Assembly (NCBI GenBank): GCA_022071975.1
Contig: JAJVIO010000027.1
Location: forward strand, 58,075-122,074
Direction: 5' to 3'
Length of the DNA: 64,000 nucleotides
Source: Planctomycetota bacterium
GTDB lineage: Bacteria > Planctomycetota > UBA8742 > UBA2392
Positions 35,901 through 44,883 of this stretch are shown piece after piece. Under the pieces are notes generated by a model. The model was not told where the DNA came from. It did not search any database and saw nothing but the letters and a program-made list of their open reading frames with translations. The position numbers and the translations under genes were made by a program. Position 1 is the first letter of the stretch; each line of letters starts with the position of its first letter.

Positions 35901-37415
35901 CTCCGCAATCTGGAAGCGGATGACCATCTGGCTCGTGTAAGACAGGGACAGGTTGGTCATGATTGGGGACAGGTCAATGCTCTGGTGGTTCCAGATGCCG
36001 GTGTTGAGGCTGTGCGGGAACTGGTAAACGACGGCCTGCCACGTTGCTCCGCCGTCTGTGCTGAGGAACACGCCCTGCAAAGCGTTTGTGGCGGCGTTGT
36101 TGTCGATGCCCTCGTCGTTCCAATAGAACTCAAGTTCAACGTAGTCGGATGTCGAGAACGTGGACATATCGAACAGCAGGTCCATCGAAGTGGCACCCGT
36201 TCCTGTGCCACCGTACATGCTGAGCATTCCGGAACCGTCCTGCGGGTTGCTGCTGGCAATCGCGGTGGTTGCAACCTGGTAACCGCTGCTGCCGGTTACA
36301 GCATTAGAGCCCGGCGCCTGCGTTGGGTTGATAACAGTCGGCACTGTCTGCGCGCCTGTCTTGAACAAGGCATTGCCGTACGGAGGTGAACTCTCGAAAC
36401 CCTGGAAGTATGGGAAGGACGAAGTGTAAGTGGCGATCACGAACGTAACGGTAAAGACCTCGTTGTTCGTCCCGTCGTTCAGCGTCACCGTGTAGCTGTA
36501 GGTGCCGCCGGCGGTGGGGGCACCGGTCCATTGAAGTGCAGCGGGCACGGAAACACCGGTTCCGCCAGACGGAGCCGTAACACCGGGAATCGGATTGGAC
36601 GACGTAACTGCAATGTCGATGGTTGCGTCGTTGATGTCGTCCGCCGTAAGGTTGTAGCCGCTGAATGTGGTCCCGTTCTTTCCTGTAGCGACCAATTGCG
36701 AGTTGAACTGAGAACCTGTCGCCGGCTTGAGCGTCGGCTTGGTCGGGTCGATGATCCGGATGTTGTCGAGTCGCCAGTAGTCAATGCCCGCCGTACCCAT
36801 GTCGGAGTGAAGGACGACTGCGATCTTGCAGGTTGGGCTGCCGATCATCGCAGGAAGCACAGAGTTGAGTACGACGTTCTCAACGGAATACGCAATCGTG
36901 CTGGCGTTGTCGCCGATGCTGGTTGCAAGCGTCCAGCTGGTGCCGCCATTAGCGCTGAGCCAGATTTCGAACTTGTGGTCTCCAGCAGTACCGAAACCGT
37001 CGTTGCCCAGCTCGAAGTTAAGCGCTGCAAAGGCGTTCGCCGCGCTGAGATCGATCGTCGGGCTGATCAGGGCAACGGAGTAATTCGTAATGGACGGAGA
37101 CCAGTAGAACCGCGCGTGTTTGGTCCCCCACGACGTCGGTGCACCAGAGATGTTCGGCTCGATGGTCCAGGTCTTGGTCTGGACGGTCGCCGTCGGGCGC
37201 GCGGCCGTGAACAGTCCGTCGTAAGTCCACGTACCGGAAGTCAGGGTTGCTGCTTGCCAGTCTGTTCCAGCAGTGCCGGCCTCAAAGTCCTCGTTAAAAA
37301 ATTGTGCCGATACCGTTCCTGCCGCCGCAGACAGCAGTAGTCCGATCAACAGCGTGTGCACTGCTCTGATTCGAATCATTTGTTTCCCCACAGTTTTGTC
37401 CTTTGACTTGGACAT
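32910..37415 (-). CDS. Giant repeat-built secreted surface protein, N-terminal 1501 aa
   Basis: Signal peptide (IRAVHTLLIGLLLSAAAGTVSAQ; start at 37415 with AGGATGAG upstream, or at the second Met 37379). After a jelly-roll-like first domain and an Ig-like domain come four repeats of about 300 residues from about residue 333. Each has PFxQxFE...GAQTVPT, FYWNDEGxD, GVFxSTDGGATW, ...MVIRFQ, then a module with LWEDTNxDGxFxxGDxQLGS (Asp-rich, Ca2+-binding look) and FTGAPLRSYTxNQxMRLFVTADI. Likely a cell-surface or secreted adhesin/matrix protein. It has its own sigma-54 promoter about 95 nt upstream. Ends at TAG 32910-32912 exactly where sister repeats have a sense codon. The 5' third looks less GC-rich than its neighbours. 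Confidence 0.85.
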   Translation of the reverse strand: MSKSKDKTVGKQMIRIRAVHTLLIGLLLSAAAGTVSAQFFNEDFEAGTAGTDWQAATLTSGTWTYDGLFTAARPTATVQTKTWTIEPNISGAPTSWGTKHARFYWSPSITNYSVALISPTIDLSAANAFAALNFELGNDGFGTAGDHKFEIWLSANGGTSWTLATSIGDNASTIAYSVENVVLNSVLPAMIGSPTCKIAVVLHSDMGTAGIDYWRLDNIRIIDPTKPTLKPATGSQFNSQLVATGKNGTTFSGYNLTADDINDATIDIAVTSSNPIPGVTAPSGGTGVSVPAALQWTGAPTAGGTYSYTVTLNDGTNNEVFTVTFVIATYTSSFPYFQGFESSPPYGNALFKTGAQTVPTVINPTQAPGSNAVTGSSGYQVATTAIASSNPQDGSGMLSMYGGTGTGATSMDLLFDMSTFSTSDYVELEFYWNDEGIDNNAATNALQGVFLSTDGGATWQAVVYQFPHSLNTGIWNHQSIDLSPIMTNLSLSYTSQMVIRFQIAEDLDTDIMLLDSIRIPDPSPALRIFPVSGASTDAVAGATGTLVATVDTFSLNSTQSLNSITFTQVGTANNANLTNLKLWEDTNTDGIFNAGDNQLGSNVAAMAGATVTFSGAPMRSYTTNQSMRLFVTADIAAVPTVPAYIQFQVAASTDVSTNPGGVEGTFPVDLDQAFLKAPVTSYPFVQDFETAPPYFHSTFTTGAQTVPTVTATPPSTPGSSVTTGASGYQVTAGPILGSSPNSGTGMLDMFGGTGTGATAMDFWFDMSGFSTSDVVTFEFYWNDEGLDILAATDVMQGVFLSTNGGTTWEAALFQFPTNTTEGVWNHVTMDLSTVLTTLTLNYTGQMVIRFQMAENSTADHLLIDDIRVEDPAPHLTVLPVTGLVAAAFGGQNDQVLASVDTVSVNSTQALSNITFTQIGTANNSDITNLKLWEDTNGDDVFSTGDTQLGSTVATMSGSTVTFTGAPLRSYTNNQAMRLFVTGNIAAAPTVPANIQMRVTAASDVTATPGYVGGSFPIDLDSLTVVAPVSSLPHTENFDGTYSNIVFHSAPGMYPSATAVGGTVSMTNFTNAGQVQVTAQQGAFVPPSSPNYVMFDFPSGDAAAAMDMLFDLSAYNAATDTIDLSFSFTDNADETDNEDLVLISNDGGATWVAIFRLEPSAYTNNVWNNISVNLSAALQQAGLNYTSNMILRFQGQDNSSFSGGDGIFIDDVTVALAAAALRVNAGPQPADRIAMPGDTDVVIGSFFLTAVNSNQSISTITVSKTGTITDTDVAGVKLWADTNSDGVFSTGDTQLGATGAFSGGIVNFTGAPLLNLSSTSATVFVTADISATSAVPESLGCSIAADTDVTTTPGAVSGTFPVNGGGTVTVIQPATLPFTEGFETASTYANAIFATGAQTIPTVITVGGAPGSDSVTGASGYLITAGPILGSSPNSGSGMLDMFGDTGTGATTLDLYLDMSAITTSASVLFDFYWNDEGLDAATATDPYQGVFVSTDGGATWE

Positions 37416-37509
37416 CTCATCCTACTTGCACATAACGTTTTTGAACTGCGGTCACCTTCCCACTGCTTGATGCGCGCAGGAATTGCACGGCAACTCACAG
37501 ACGCGACGT

Positions 37510-37525
37510 TGCAACATGTGTGCCA
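37510..37525 (-). promoter_or_regulatory. Sigma-54 promoter of the giant surface protein
   Basis: Minus-strand TGGCACACATGTTGCA matches the RpoN consensus TGGCACG-N4-TTGCA at every position but one, with correct spacing. About 95 nt before the ATG. Confidence 0.75.
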
Positions 37526-37593
37526 AGCCTGACCGGACGGTCGGGGATTTCTTCTAAATCCTTGGAAATAAGGGGTTTGGGGCCGCCGGTGTG

Positions 37594-37605
37594 TTGACGC
37601 GTCAA
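37594..37605. promoter_or_regulatory. Palindrome TTGACGCGTCAA upstream of the sigma-54 promoter
   Basis: Exact copy of the 12-mer seen at 12685, about 70 bp upstream of the -24 element. Possible activator or repressor site. Confidence 0.45.
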
Positions 37606-37650
37606 GCGATCGGTGCGCTTTGTGGATCGAATCAAGACCCGGAAACGAAT

Positions 37651-37674
37651 CATGATCGATCAGGATCGATCATG
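37651..37674. promoter_or_regulatory. Palindrome CATGATCGATC-AG-GATCGATCATG, candidate enhancer (UAS)
   Basis: Perfect 11-bp arms with a 2-bp spacer, about 125-150 bp upstream of the sigma-54 promoter, the usual place for a bacterial enhancer-binding site. It also lies 30 bp after the stop of the regulator gene, so a hairpin role in ending that transcript is possible. Confidence 0.5.
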
Positions 37675-37703
37675 ATGTGAGTGAAGTCCGCTCGGGTAAC
37701 GTC

Positions 37704-40700
37704 TCAGATTTTTCGCAAAAACTCCAGCGTCGCGCGGGTGAACGGCGACGGGTCGTCAGGCCGGAAGCGTAGCTTCTCCGCCAGGGCCAGCGCCTCCGCC
37801 GCCGCCTGCCGGTCGCCGCCGGAGATCGACTGCGCCGCAAGAGCCCGGAAATAGTCCCGCTGTACAGGACGTCCGGCCTGCCGCCACGCGTCCACGGCAG
37901 CCCGGGCCAGTTCGGCTGCTTCGGCGTTGCGGCCGTGGTCGATCAGGATTTCGGCCATGGCGGTGCGGATGCCGGCGGTGGTGCCGTCCTCTTCGCCCTC
38001 GCACAGCTTCAGCGCGCCCTGGAAGCCGCGCAGGGCTTCCTCAAGGTTCCCGCGCTTGCCGGCGATGTAGGCCAGGTTCTCGACGCACACGGCCTGCAGG
38101 CGGGGCTGTTCCTGCTCGGCGAACAGCTTTTCAGCCTCGCGCATGGCTTGCTCGGCCTCGTCGTAGCGTGCAAGCTCGACGTACATGATGCCGGTGTTCA
38201 TCAGGTTTTTGGCAAGCGTGAGGCGGTCGCCGAGTTCCCGGGCGAGCTGGGTGGTTTCACGCACCAGGGGCTCTGCGGCATCGAAACGGCGCAGCTGGCG
38301 CTGCATCAAGGCGCGGTTGCCCAGGCAGATGGTGATCATGCGCTTGTCATTGAGTTCGTGGAAGATGCGTTCGGCCTGCTCAAAGATCTCCAGCCCGCGC
38401 TCGTGGTCACCCATGCGATGGTAGATGTTGCCCCGGGTGCTGAGCACGAAGCCAAGGCCCGGCAGGTCGCCGGCCTCGCGCAGGATTTCCTCGCTGCGCC
38501 GGCTGTTCTCGAGTGCTTCCTCGAATTCGCCAAGCTCGGCGCCAAGCAGGGCCATGCGGCTCAGCACGCGGGCTTCGTTGGCGCGGTTGCCCAGGCGCTG
38601 GAAGATCGGCAGCACTTCACGGTGTAAGGCCTGCGCGCGCAGGGAGTTGCTGCCTGCATACTCGATGCCGGCCAGGTTGAACTTGGCCGTCGCAAGCAGC
38701 CCGTCGTCTCCCAGCCGTTCCGCCAGCTCCACGGCCTGCTCGGCCAGTTCGCGGCCGGCCACCGGGTCGCCGGCCTCGCGTTCGGCCTGGGAAAGCAGGA
38801 ACAGCATGCGCGCCCGCAAGGGGCTGTCGGCCTCGCCCTGAAGCTCGAGCGCGCGACGCATGGCCGGCACACGCGCCTTGGCCGGACCGCGCACCCGCAG
38901 CAACTGGTAGCTGTGCAGGCTCAGTTCGATGAACGAGGAATGGCGTTCCGGCCTGGTATCAGCCCAGTCGAGAACGGCCTGCACGTTTGCGCGCGCAAAG
39001 TCCATGCGGTCCAGCGCCTCGATGCTGTCGGGGCTGAACACGCGGCCGTCCCAGTGGGCGATGTAAGAGCGGTAGTATTGGGCAAAACGATCCAGCACCG
39101 CGGCGCGCTCCGCGTCGTTGGCAAGCTCCAGCCAGCGCTCGGAGGCGTATTCGCGTACCAGCTGGTACATGTTGAAGCGCGTCTCGTAGGGTGTGTCGAA
39201 GGCGCGCAGCAGGCTCTTTTCCCGCAGGCCCTGCACGAGGTCGATGGGCGCGGGCGCGTCGGGAAACCTTGACAGGTCAAGGATGTTCTCGGCGGCATCC
39301 AGGAAGAATCCGCCGCGGAACACCGAAAGCTGCGCGAACGCCCAGCGCTCGACGGGGCTGAGCAGGTCGTAACTCCAGTCCAGCGTGGCCTGCAGGCTGC
39401 GTTGGCGGGGCTGCAGGTCGCGGCGTGATGACTTCAGCACTTCGAACAGCTTGTCCAGCCTGTCCGCGATCTGCTCGGGTTGCATGATCACCGTGCGCGC
39501 CGCTGCCAGCTCGATCGCTAGCGGCATCCCCTCCAGGCGCTGGCAGATACGCGCCACCGCCGGCGCCGAGCGCGGCGTGAGCTCAAAGCCCAGGTGATGC
39601 ACGCGGGCTCGGTCAATGAACAGGCGCACGGCCTCGGCCTTTGCGATGGCCTCCGGCGCTGCGTTTTCGTCGGGCAGGGGCAGCGGCAGCAACTCGAACT
39701 CCTGCTCGCCTTCCACGCCCAGCAGCGCGCGGCTGGTAACCACAAAGCGCAACTGCGGCGCCTGGCGTACCCAGTCGCCGACCACGCCGGAAGCTGCCTC
39801 GGCCACCTGCTCGAAGTTGTCCAGGATCAGCAGGCTGGCGGGCCGCGCCTGCAGAATCGCTCCCACGGCCAGTTCCGGCGACTGATTGCCGGTCAGCGGC
39901 ACGCCCAGTGCCTGTGCCACCGCATAGGCGACGCCCTCGATATTGCGCGACTCCGTCAGGTCCGCGAACCAGGCGCCGCCGGGCAGCGCACCCATCAGCA
40001 TGCGCCCGGCCTCGCGCGAGATGCGGGTCTTGCCGGTGCCGCCGGGGCCGGTAATCGTGATCAGGTTGCTGTGCCCGGAAAGCACCAGTTCAGTCAGCTT
40101 CTGCAACTCTTTCTGGCGGCCTATGAAGCTGGTCCGGGGCGCATCCAGGTTGGTGCGCCGGGCGCGCTCGGCCAGGGGCGGTGGTGGCTTGACTTCGGTT
40201 TCCGTCTCGATTTCGAAGTCGGCTTCTTCATCGACGGGCTCCATGCCCTGCATCACGCGGCGGCAGGCCTCGAGGTCGATGCGCAGTTTCTTCCCGTCCT
40301 CGATGATCAACCCAAGCCGCAGTGGAATCGGCTTGATGTGGCGCTGCCATTCGTTCACCAGCGCGTTGTTGGTCGGCTCGGCGCCGCGCACGGCGCGCAG
40401 GCACTCCAACACGTCTCCGCGGGCGAAGCGGTTGCTGCCCAGGTGATCATGGAACGCGAGCAGGAATTCGCTCCAGCGCTTCGGGTTCTCCGCGCCGCTG
40501 CGATAGAGTTCACGGAAGCGCTCGATGTAATCCGCGCCATCAAGGGAAGCCGGTGCCTGGGCTTCCTGCAACGTCTGGGGCAGGTCTTCGCGCAGCACCA
40601 CCGCACGCGCGCCGGCCTGGGCCGCCGCATACGACATGGCCGAGCGCAACTCGCGGATGTTGCCCGGCCAGGCATACGCCTGCAGGGCGCGGACAGCCTC

Positions 40701-41327
40701 TTCCGACAGGCTGCGCGCCGCGCCGGCTTCGCGGGTGCCGTGCTCTTCCAGGAAGAACTTTGCCAGCTCGGGGATGTCTTCGCGCCGTTCGCGCAGGGGT
40801 GGCAGCGTCACCACGAACGAGTTGATGCGGTAGTACAGGTCTTCGCGGAACTTGCCGGCCTTGATCAGTTCCTTCAGGTCGTGGTTGGTGGCGCACACCA
40901 GGCGTACATCCACCGGGATTTCCTTGGTGCCGCCTACCCGGCGGATCACGCCTTCTTCCAGGGCGCGCAACAGCTTGGGCTGGATTTCCACCGGCGTGTC
41001 GCCGATTTCATCCAGGAACAACGTGCCCCCCTCCGCCGCCTCGAACAGGCCAGGGGTGTCTTTCACAGCGCCGGTGAACGCGCCGCGCATGTAGCCGAAC
41101 AGCTCGCTTTCAAACAGGTTGGCCTGGAACGTTGCGCAGTTCAGTGAAACCAGTCGGCCTGCGCGGCCGGACTTGCGGTGCACGTACTCGGCGATGACGC
41201 CCTTGCCTGAGCCGGTTTCGCCGTAGACCAGCAGTGGTGCATCCTGGCGTGCCGCTACCGAAGCGTCCGACAAAGCCTTGCGGAACGCGGGCGAGCTGCC
41301 AATGAGCTGTGTCGATGCCTTCGGCAT
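37704..41327 (-). CDS. Sigma-54 activator AAA+ fused to an NTPase-TPR signalling module
   Basis: 1207 aa. Residues about 1-230: sigma-54 AAA+ domain with Walker [19 protein letters not shown] (the sigma-54 contact loop), Walker [12 protein letters not shown] and arginine-finger region [19 protein letters not shown]. About 270-370: a linker that could hold a winged helix ([29 protein letters not shown]). About 400-700: second P-loop ATPase of the MalT/AfsR (STAND) type with [31 protein letters not shown] and [12 protein letters not shown]. About 720-1200: TPR repeats. No response-regulator domain and no Fis-type HTH at the C-terminus. Adjacent to and co-oriented with a sigma-54-driven surface protein, its likely target. 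Confidence 0.88.
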   Translation of the reverse strand: MPKASTQLIGSSPAFRKALSDASVAARQDAPLLVYGETGSGKGVIAEYVHRKSGRAGRLVSLNCATFQANLFESELFGYMRGAFTGAVKDTPGLFEAAEGGTLFLDEIGDTPVEIQPKLLRALEEGVIRRVGGTKEIPVDVRLVCATNHDLKELIKAGKFREDLYYRINSFVVTLPPLRERREDIPELAKFFLEEHGTREAGAARSLSEEAVRALQAYAWPGNIRELRSAMSYAAAQAGARAVVLREDLPQTLQEAQAPASLDGADYIERFRELYRSGAENPKRWSEFLLAFHDHLGSNRFARGDVLECLRAVRGAEPTNNALVNEWQRHIKPIPLRLGLIIEDGKKLRIDLEACRRVMQGMEPVDEEADFEIETETEVKPPPPLAERARRTNLDAPRTSFIGRQKELQKLTELVLSGHSNLITITGPGGTGKTRISREAGRMLMGALPGGAWFADLTESRNIEGVAYAVAQALGVPLTGNQSPELAVGAILQARPASLLILDNFEQVAEAASGVVGDWVRQAPQLRFVVTSRALLGVEGEQEFELLPLPLPDENAAPEAIAKAEAVRLFIDRARVHHLGFELTPRSAPAVARICQRLEGMPLAIELAAARTVIMQPEQIADRLDKLFEVLKSSRRDLQPRQRSLQATLDWSYDLLSPVERWAFAQLSVFRGGFFLDAAENILDLSRFPDAPAPIDLVQGLREKSLLRAFDTPYETRFNMYQLVREYASERWLELANDAERAAVLDRFAQYYRSYIAHWDGRVFSPDSIEALDRMDFARANVQAVLDWADTRPERHSSFIELSLHSYQLLRVRGPAKARVPAMRRALELQGEADSPLRARMLFLLSQAEREAGDPVAGRELAEQAVELAERLGDDGLLATAKFNLAGIEYAGSNSLRAQALHREVLPIFQRLGNRANEARVLSRMALLGAELGEFEEALENSRRSEEILREAGDLPGLGFVLSTRGNIYHRMGDHERGLEIFEQAERIFHELNDKRMITICLGNRALMQRQLRRFDAAEPLVRETTQLARELGDRLTLAKNLMNTGIMYVELARYDEAEQAMREAEKLFAEQEQPRLQAVCVENLAYIAGKRGNLEEALRGFQGALKLCEGEEDGTTAGIRTAMAEILIDHGRNAEAAELARAAVDAWRQAGRPVQRDYFRALAAQSISGGDRQAAAEALALAEKLRFRPDDPSPFTRATLEFLRKI

Positions 41328-41329
41328 GC

Positions 41330-41348
41330 GTAAACTGCTGCTGTTTAC
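41330..41348. promoter_or_regulatory. Inverted repeat at the regulator start, GTAAAC-N7-GTTTAC
   Basis: The repeat ends 2 nt before the ATG of the sigma-54 activator, where its RBS should be; no Shine-Dalgarno is visible. Could be an autoregulatory operator or a hairpin that limits translation. Confidence 0.35.
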
Positions 41349-41413
41349 CAGTTTAACGAGCGCTTGGGATACAGCTTAGCGATAAATCGCCCCAGCCCCA
41401 ACGGGGAGGCGAC

Positions 41414-43636
41414 TCAATCAGGCAGCAACTGCCACTCGGACCCCATGTTGTCGTCCGTCACCAGTTGCAGACCTTCCGTACGGGCGAGGATGGCAGAACG
41501 GGTTTCCATTCCCCACCAGGGCGGGTTCGGCTCGACCAGTGAATCCAGCATACCCATCAGCTTATCGAGCTTTTCCCGGTCGGCGTCACGTTGCAGGTCC
41601 AGCACCGGCTCGCCATCGATCCGCATGTTCAGCAGCGCGCGGCGCCAGCGTTCGCGGCTCGGCAGCAGCGGCCGGTCGCTGACCAGAACGTTGTTGATGA
41701 TGCGCACAACGTGAGGGTAGACCTCGCAGGCGGTGCGCTGCACCCGTGCGGAATCAGTGGTGTTGTAGAGCGCCATGCCGCCCGGTTTCAAGTGCTCGCG
41801 CATCAGCTGCAGGAACTCGACCGAAAGCAGGTTCGTGGCATGCCCGCGCCAGTGCCAGGTGGTGTTCATTACGATCAGGTCGAACTTGCGGTCTGGATTG
41901 CGGTTCAACCAGCGGCGGCCGTCGTCTATCTCAATGGTCACCTTGGGATTGTTCAGCAGGCTTTGCACGCTGGGCTCAAGGCCGATCAACTCGACGTAAC
42001 CGGGGTTGATCTCGATTACCGTCAGGTGCTCCACGCCCGGAAGGTTGGCCACCACCTGCGCCCATGAGCCCGAAGACAGCCCGATCATCATTACATCTCG
42101 CGGTGTCTCCGTGAATGCGGCCAACGCGAACGGCCGCACGATCAGGTTGCGGTCGTTGACCAGGTCGTGGCTGAAAACGCCGTCGTACATGCCGCCGCCG
42201 TAGATGCGGCGGTCCTGGGTCACGGTAATCACGCCATGGCGATTCTCGACCACGTGCGCGAAAGGCTCGGACGGGTCCGGTTTGTCAAACACCTGCAGGC
42301 GGTGCCACAGGCCGTCAAACAGCCAGCCGGAAATCGCCACCACCAGCACCACCGACACGCCGACCGCGGCCAGGTGCCGCAGCCGCAAGGTTTTCGGCGT
42401 GTCGGCCAGGAACGCCAGTCCGCCCGCGAGCATCAGGCCCAGCATCGTCAGCAGCACGCTGGTCCATTGCAGGCTCAGTACGTCCAGCAGGACGAAGCCG
42501 GTTACCAGGCTGCCCGAGGCCGAGCCGATGATGTTAGCCAGGTACAGGTAACTCATGCCCGCGCCGGCTTTGGCGTCCGGCGCGACACCGTAGTGGCAAA
42601 TCAGCGGGAAGGTCGCGCCAAGCAGCCCGGCCGAGATGGTCACCAGCGGCAGCAGGAACGGGTAAGGCAGAAAAGTGGCCAGCCAGCTCGATACCGGTGC
42701 GACCAGGAAGCTGGCAAGCGTGGCGGCCAGCGCAAAGCCGGCCAGTGCACGAAGACCTTGGCCCTTCACGTCCGAGGTGCAGAAGCGCCGCGCGAACAAT
42801 GACCCCAGCGCGATGCCCAGCAGGAACGAACCCAGCACGGCGGCAAACGCAATGGCGTGGCCGCCCGTCGTGAACGAGTGCACCCGAAACCACACGATTT
42901 CATAGGACAGCGAAACGAAGCCCGTCAGCCCGACCAGCACCGCCGCCAGCAGGAAGCGCTTGCGGGAGAAACCGCCGACAGCGGCTTGTGCCGCTTCCTC
43001 CGGCGGCGGGGTTTTGTGCCGCATACCGGCCAGGAACGCGCCGCCCGCGACCAGCATGTTCAATAACGCTGCCAGCGAAACCGCGCCCTGCATGCCGAAC
43101 ACCCGCATGATGAACAGCGCAACGGCAAAGCACGCCGCCGCCGAGCCGAACGTGTTAACGAAGTACAGCAGGCCCACCGCGCGCCCCACGTTGCCGGTAT
43201 GGCGCACCAGGTGCGAAACGAGGATCGGCAGAGTCGCACCCATCAGCAGCGTGGGCACCAGCACCAGGCCGAAGGTCAGCATGCCGGTCACCCACACGCC
43301 GGCGCCCAGCGTCGCCTTGCCGACGGAGTCAAAGATCTCGAGCGAAAAATAGCCGTACGCGCCGATGCCGAGCTCGACGACGCCGAACACCGTGAGCAAC
43401 GGGATGCGGCGCAGCCGCGAAATCGCGCCGCCTGCCAGGCTGCCCAGCCCCAGGCCCAACATAAACGCCGTCACCACAACCGTGACCGACTCCACGTTGA
43501 TGCCGTAGATCGCGAACAAGGAGCGCTGCCAGACAAGCTGGTAAATCAGCGCAGGGAAGCCTGAGAAGAAGAAGATCGTGCAGATCACCGGCAGGCTGAT
43601 GCTGCTTCGAGCTTGTGGAGAATCGTCGGTGCCCAT
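41414..43636 (-). CDS. Membrane protein fused to a spermidine-synthase-like domain
   Basis: 740 aa from ATG 43636 (MGTDDSPQARSSISLPVICTIFFFSGFPALIYQLVWQRSL); the track start runs through the NikR operator. About 12-14 TM helices (residues 20-470) are followed by a Rossmann-like methyltransferase/aminopropyltransferase domain: VMMIGLSSGSWAQVV, LTVIEINPGYVELIG, EIDDGRRWLNRNPDRKFDLIVMNTTWHWRGHATNLLSVEFLQLM. Where spermidine synthases have a catalytic Asp in YDVIxxDxxDP, this has VMNTTW, so true spermidine synthase activity is doubtful. This fused family is common but mostly uncharacterised. Divergent from nikR with the operator between. Confidence 0.85.
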   Translation of the reverse strand: MGTDDSPQARSSISLPVICTIFFFSGFPALIYQLVWQRSLFAIYGINVESVTVVVTAFMLGLGLGSLAGGAISRLRRIPLLTVFGVVELGIGAYGYFSLEIFDSVGKATLGAGVWVTGMLTFGLVLVPTLLMGATLPILVSHLVRHTGNVGRAVGLLYFVNTFGSAAACFAVALFIMRVFGMQGAVSLAALLNMLVAGGAFLAGMRHKTPPPEEAAQAAVGGFSRKRFLLAAVLVGLTGFVSLSYEIVWFRVHSFTTGGHAIAFAAVLGSFLLGIALGSLFARRFCTSDVKGQGLRALAGFALAATLASFLVAPVSSWLATFLPYPFLLPLVTISAGLLGATFPLICHYGVAPDAKAGAGMSYLYLANIIGSASGSLVTGFVLLDVLSLQWTSVLLTMLGLMLAGGLAFLADTPKTLRLRHLAAVGVSVVLVVAISGWLFDGLWHRLQVFDKPDPSEPFAHVVENRHGVITVTQDRRIYGGGMYDGVFSHDLVNDRNLIVRPFALAAFTETPRDVMMIGLSSGSWAQVVANLPGVEHLTVIEINPGYVELIGLEPSVQSLLNNPKVTIEIDDGRRWLNRNPDRKFDLIVMNTTWHWRGHATNLLSVEFLQLMREHLKPGGMALYNTTDSARVQRTACEVYPHVVRIINNVLVSDRPLLPSRERWRRALLNMRIDGEPVLDLQRDADREKLDKLMGMLDSLVEPNPPWWGMETRSAILARTEGLQLVTDDNMGSEWQLLPD

Positions 43637-43698
43637 GAAAGCCGACAATGCCCGCGTGAAGAATCTTCGTAAAGAAGGTGCATTGTCGGGTGGATCAT

Positions 43699-43730
43699 CC
43701 GTATTACACTGCAGCAAGAACGTAATACGG
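43699..43730. promoter_or_regulatory. NikR operator CCGTATTAC-N14-GTAATACGG
   Basis: Perfect 9-bp inverted repeat with a 14-bp spacer, ending 6 nt before the nikR ATG. E. coli NikR binds GTATGA-N16-TCATAC, the same layout. Lies between nikR and the divergent fused membrane gene (63 nt from its ATG), so it may control both. Confidence 0.85.
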
Positions 43731-43736
43731 ATTTCC

Positions 43737-44174
43737 ATGTCGGACCTCGTACGAGTCAGCATATCCCTGGAAGCATCCCTCGCGGCCGAGCTGGATCGCC
43801 TGGTGGAGACTTCGCGCTACGAGAACCGCTCCGAATACGTGCGCGACCTGATCCGCGAGCAGCTGGTCAGCGAAGAGTGGGAGCAGGGGCGCGAAGTGCT
43901 GGGCACCATCACCCTGATCTACGACCACCACCAGGGCGGGCTCAGTGACAAGCTGAACGGCCTGCAGCACGACCACCACGCCAACGTGCTGGCCAGCACC
44001 CATGTGCATCTTGATCACGGCACATGCGCCGAAATGATCATGCTGCGCGGCAAGCCGGAGATTCTGCGCGAACTCACCGACGGCATGCGGCGGCTGAAGG
44101 GCGTTCTGCACGCGGCCTTCGCCCTGAGCTCGACGGGCAAAACTCTGCAACGCGGAGGGCACCGCCATGCATGA
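43737..44174 (+). CDS. nikR: Nickel-responsive regulator NikR
   Basis: 145 aa from ATG 43737 (MSDLVRVSISLEASLAAELDRLVETSRYENRSEYVRDLIREQL), the ribbon-helix-helix domain; the track ORF's extra 53 residues run across the operator. The ACT-like metal domain has LQHDHHANVLASTHVHLDHGTCAEMIMLRG, with the His-x-His and Cys nickel ligands (H87, H89, C95 in E. coli numbering) and upstream His. Overlaps the next gene by 8 nt. Represses nickel uptake when nickel is ample. Confidence 0.93.
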   Translation: MSDLVRVSISLEASLAAELDRLVETSRYENRSEYVRDLIREQLVSEEWEQGREVLGTITLIYDHHQGGLSDKLNGLQHDHHANVLASTHVHLDHGTCAEMIMLRGKPEILRELTDGMRRLKGVLHAAFALSSTGKTLQRGGHRHA

Positions 44175-44883
44175 GCTGCTGCTGGCACTTGGTACAGGGC
44201 TGATCGCGGGTATGGCGCACGTTTACATGGGCGCAGACCACCTGGCCGCGCTCATGCCGCTCAGTGTCGGCCGCAGGCTGAAGGCGGCCTGGCTGGGTGT
44301 GCGCTGGGGCGTGGGCCACAGCATGGGCGTGGTGATCGTGGCGATCATCTTCCTGGTGCTGCGCCAGGCAGTTGATCTTGAACCGGTCAGCGAGTGGGGT
44401 GAGCGTATCGTGGGCATCATGCTGATCGGCCTGGGCGTGATCGGCCTGCGCGCGGCCTTCAAACATCGCATGCACGCTCACACACACGCCCACGAAGGAG
44501 ATGCCCACACCCACTTGCACGTTCACGTTGAGGGCGCCCACGACCCGGCCGCCAAGGAAGAAGCCCACGCACACATGCACAGCCACGCCGCCTTCGCGGC
44601 CGGCACGTTGCACGGCCTGGCAGGCATGGCGCACCTGATGGGCGTGCTGCCCAGCCTGGCGTTTCCCAGCCTGCGCGAGTCGTTCGCGTACCTGGCGGCG
44701 TTCGCGGTCGGCACGGTGCTGGCGATGGCGCTGTTCGCGGCGGTGTTCGGAGCGATTACGGCCAAGCTGGGCGACAAGGCGCCGAAGCTGATCAAGGCCT
44801 CGATGTACCTCGCCGGCACGGTCTGCATCGTGGTAGGGGCGGCGTGGATCCTGGTGCCGCTGATGGGCTACGAACTGCCCTGA
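44167..44883 (+). CDS. His-rich nickel/cobalt-type permease (UreH/NicO-like)
   Basis: 238 aa, about six TM helices. N-terminal LIAGMAHVYMGADHLAALMPLSVG resembles the His...DH metal-path motif of NiCoT/UreH proteins, and a second half repeats LHGLAGMAHLMGVLPSL. The central loop is very His-rich (MHAHTHAHEGDAHTHLHVHVEGAHD...HAHMHSHA), good for metal capture. Co-transcribed and overlapping with nikR, so a nickel uptake role is likely; export (RcnA-like) is the alternative. Confidence 0.8.
   Translation: MHELLLALGTGLIAGMAHVYMGADHLAALMPLSVGRRLKAAWLGVRWGVGHSMGVVIVAIIFLVLRQAVDLEPVSEWGERIVGIMLIGLGVIGLRAAFKHRMHAHTHAHEGDAHTHLHVHVEGAHDPAAKEEAHAHMHSHAAFAAGTLHGLAGMAHLMGVLPSLAFPSLRESFAYLAAFAVGTVLAMALFAAVFGAITAKLGDKAPKLIKASMYLAGTVCIVVGAAWILVPLMGYELP

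Noticed and set aside
43578-43736. 53-residue N-terminal extension of NikR
   Set aside because: It would translate through the perfect NikR operator; the RHH domain begins at ATG 43737.
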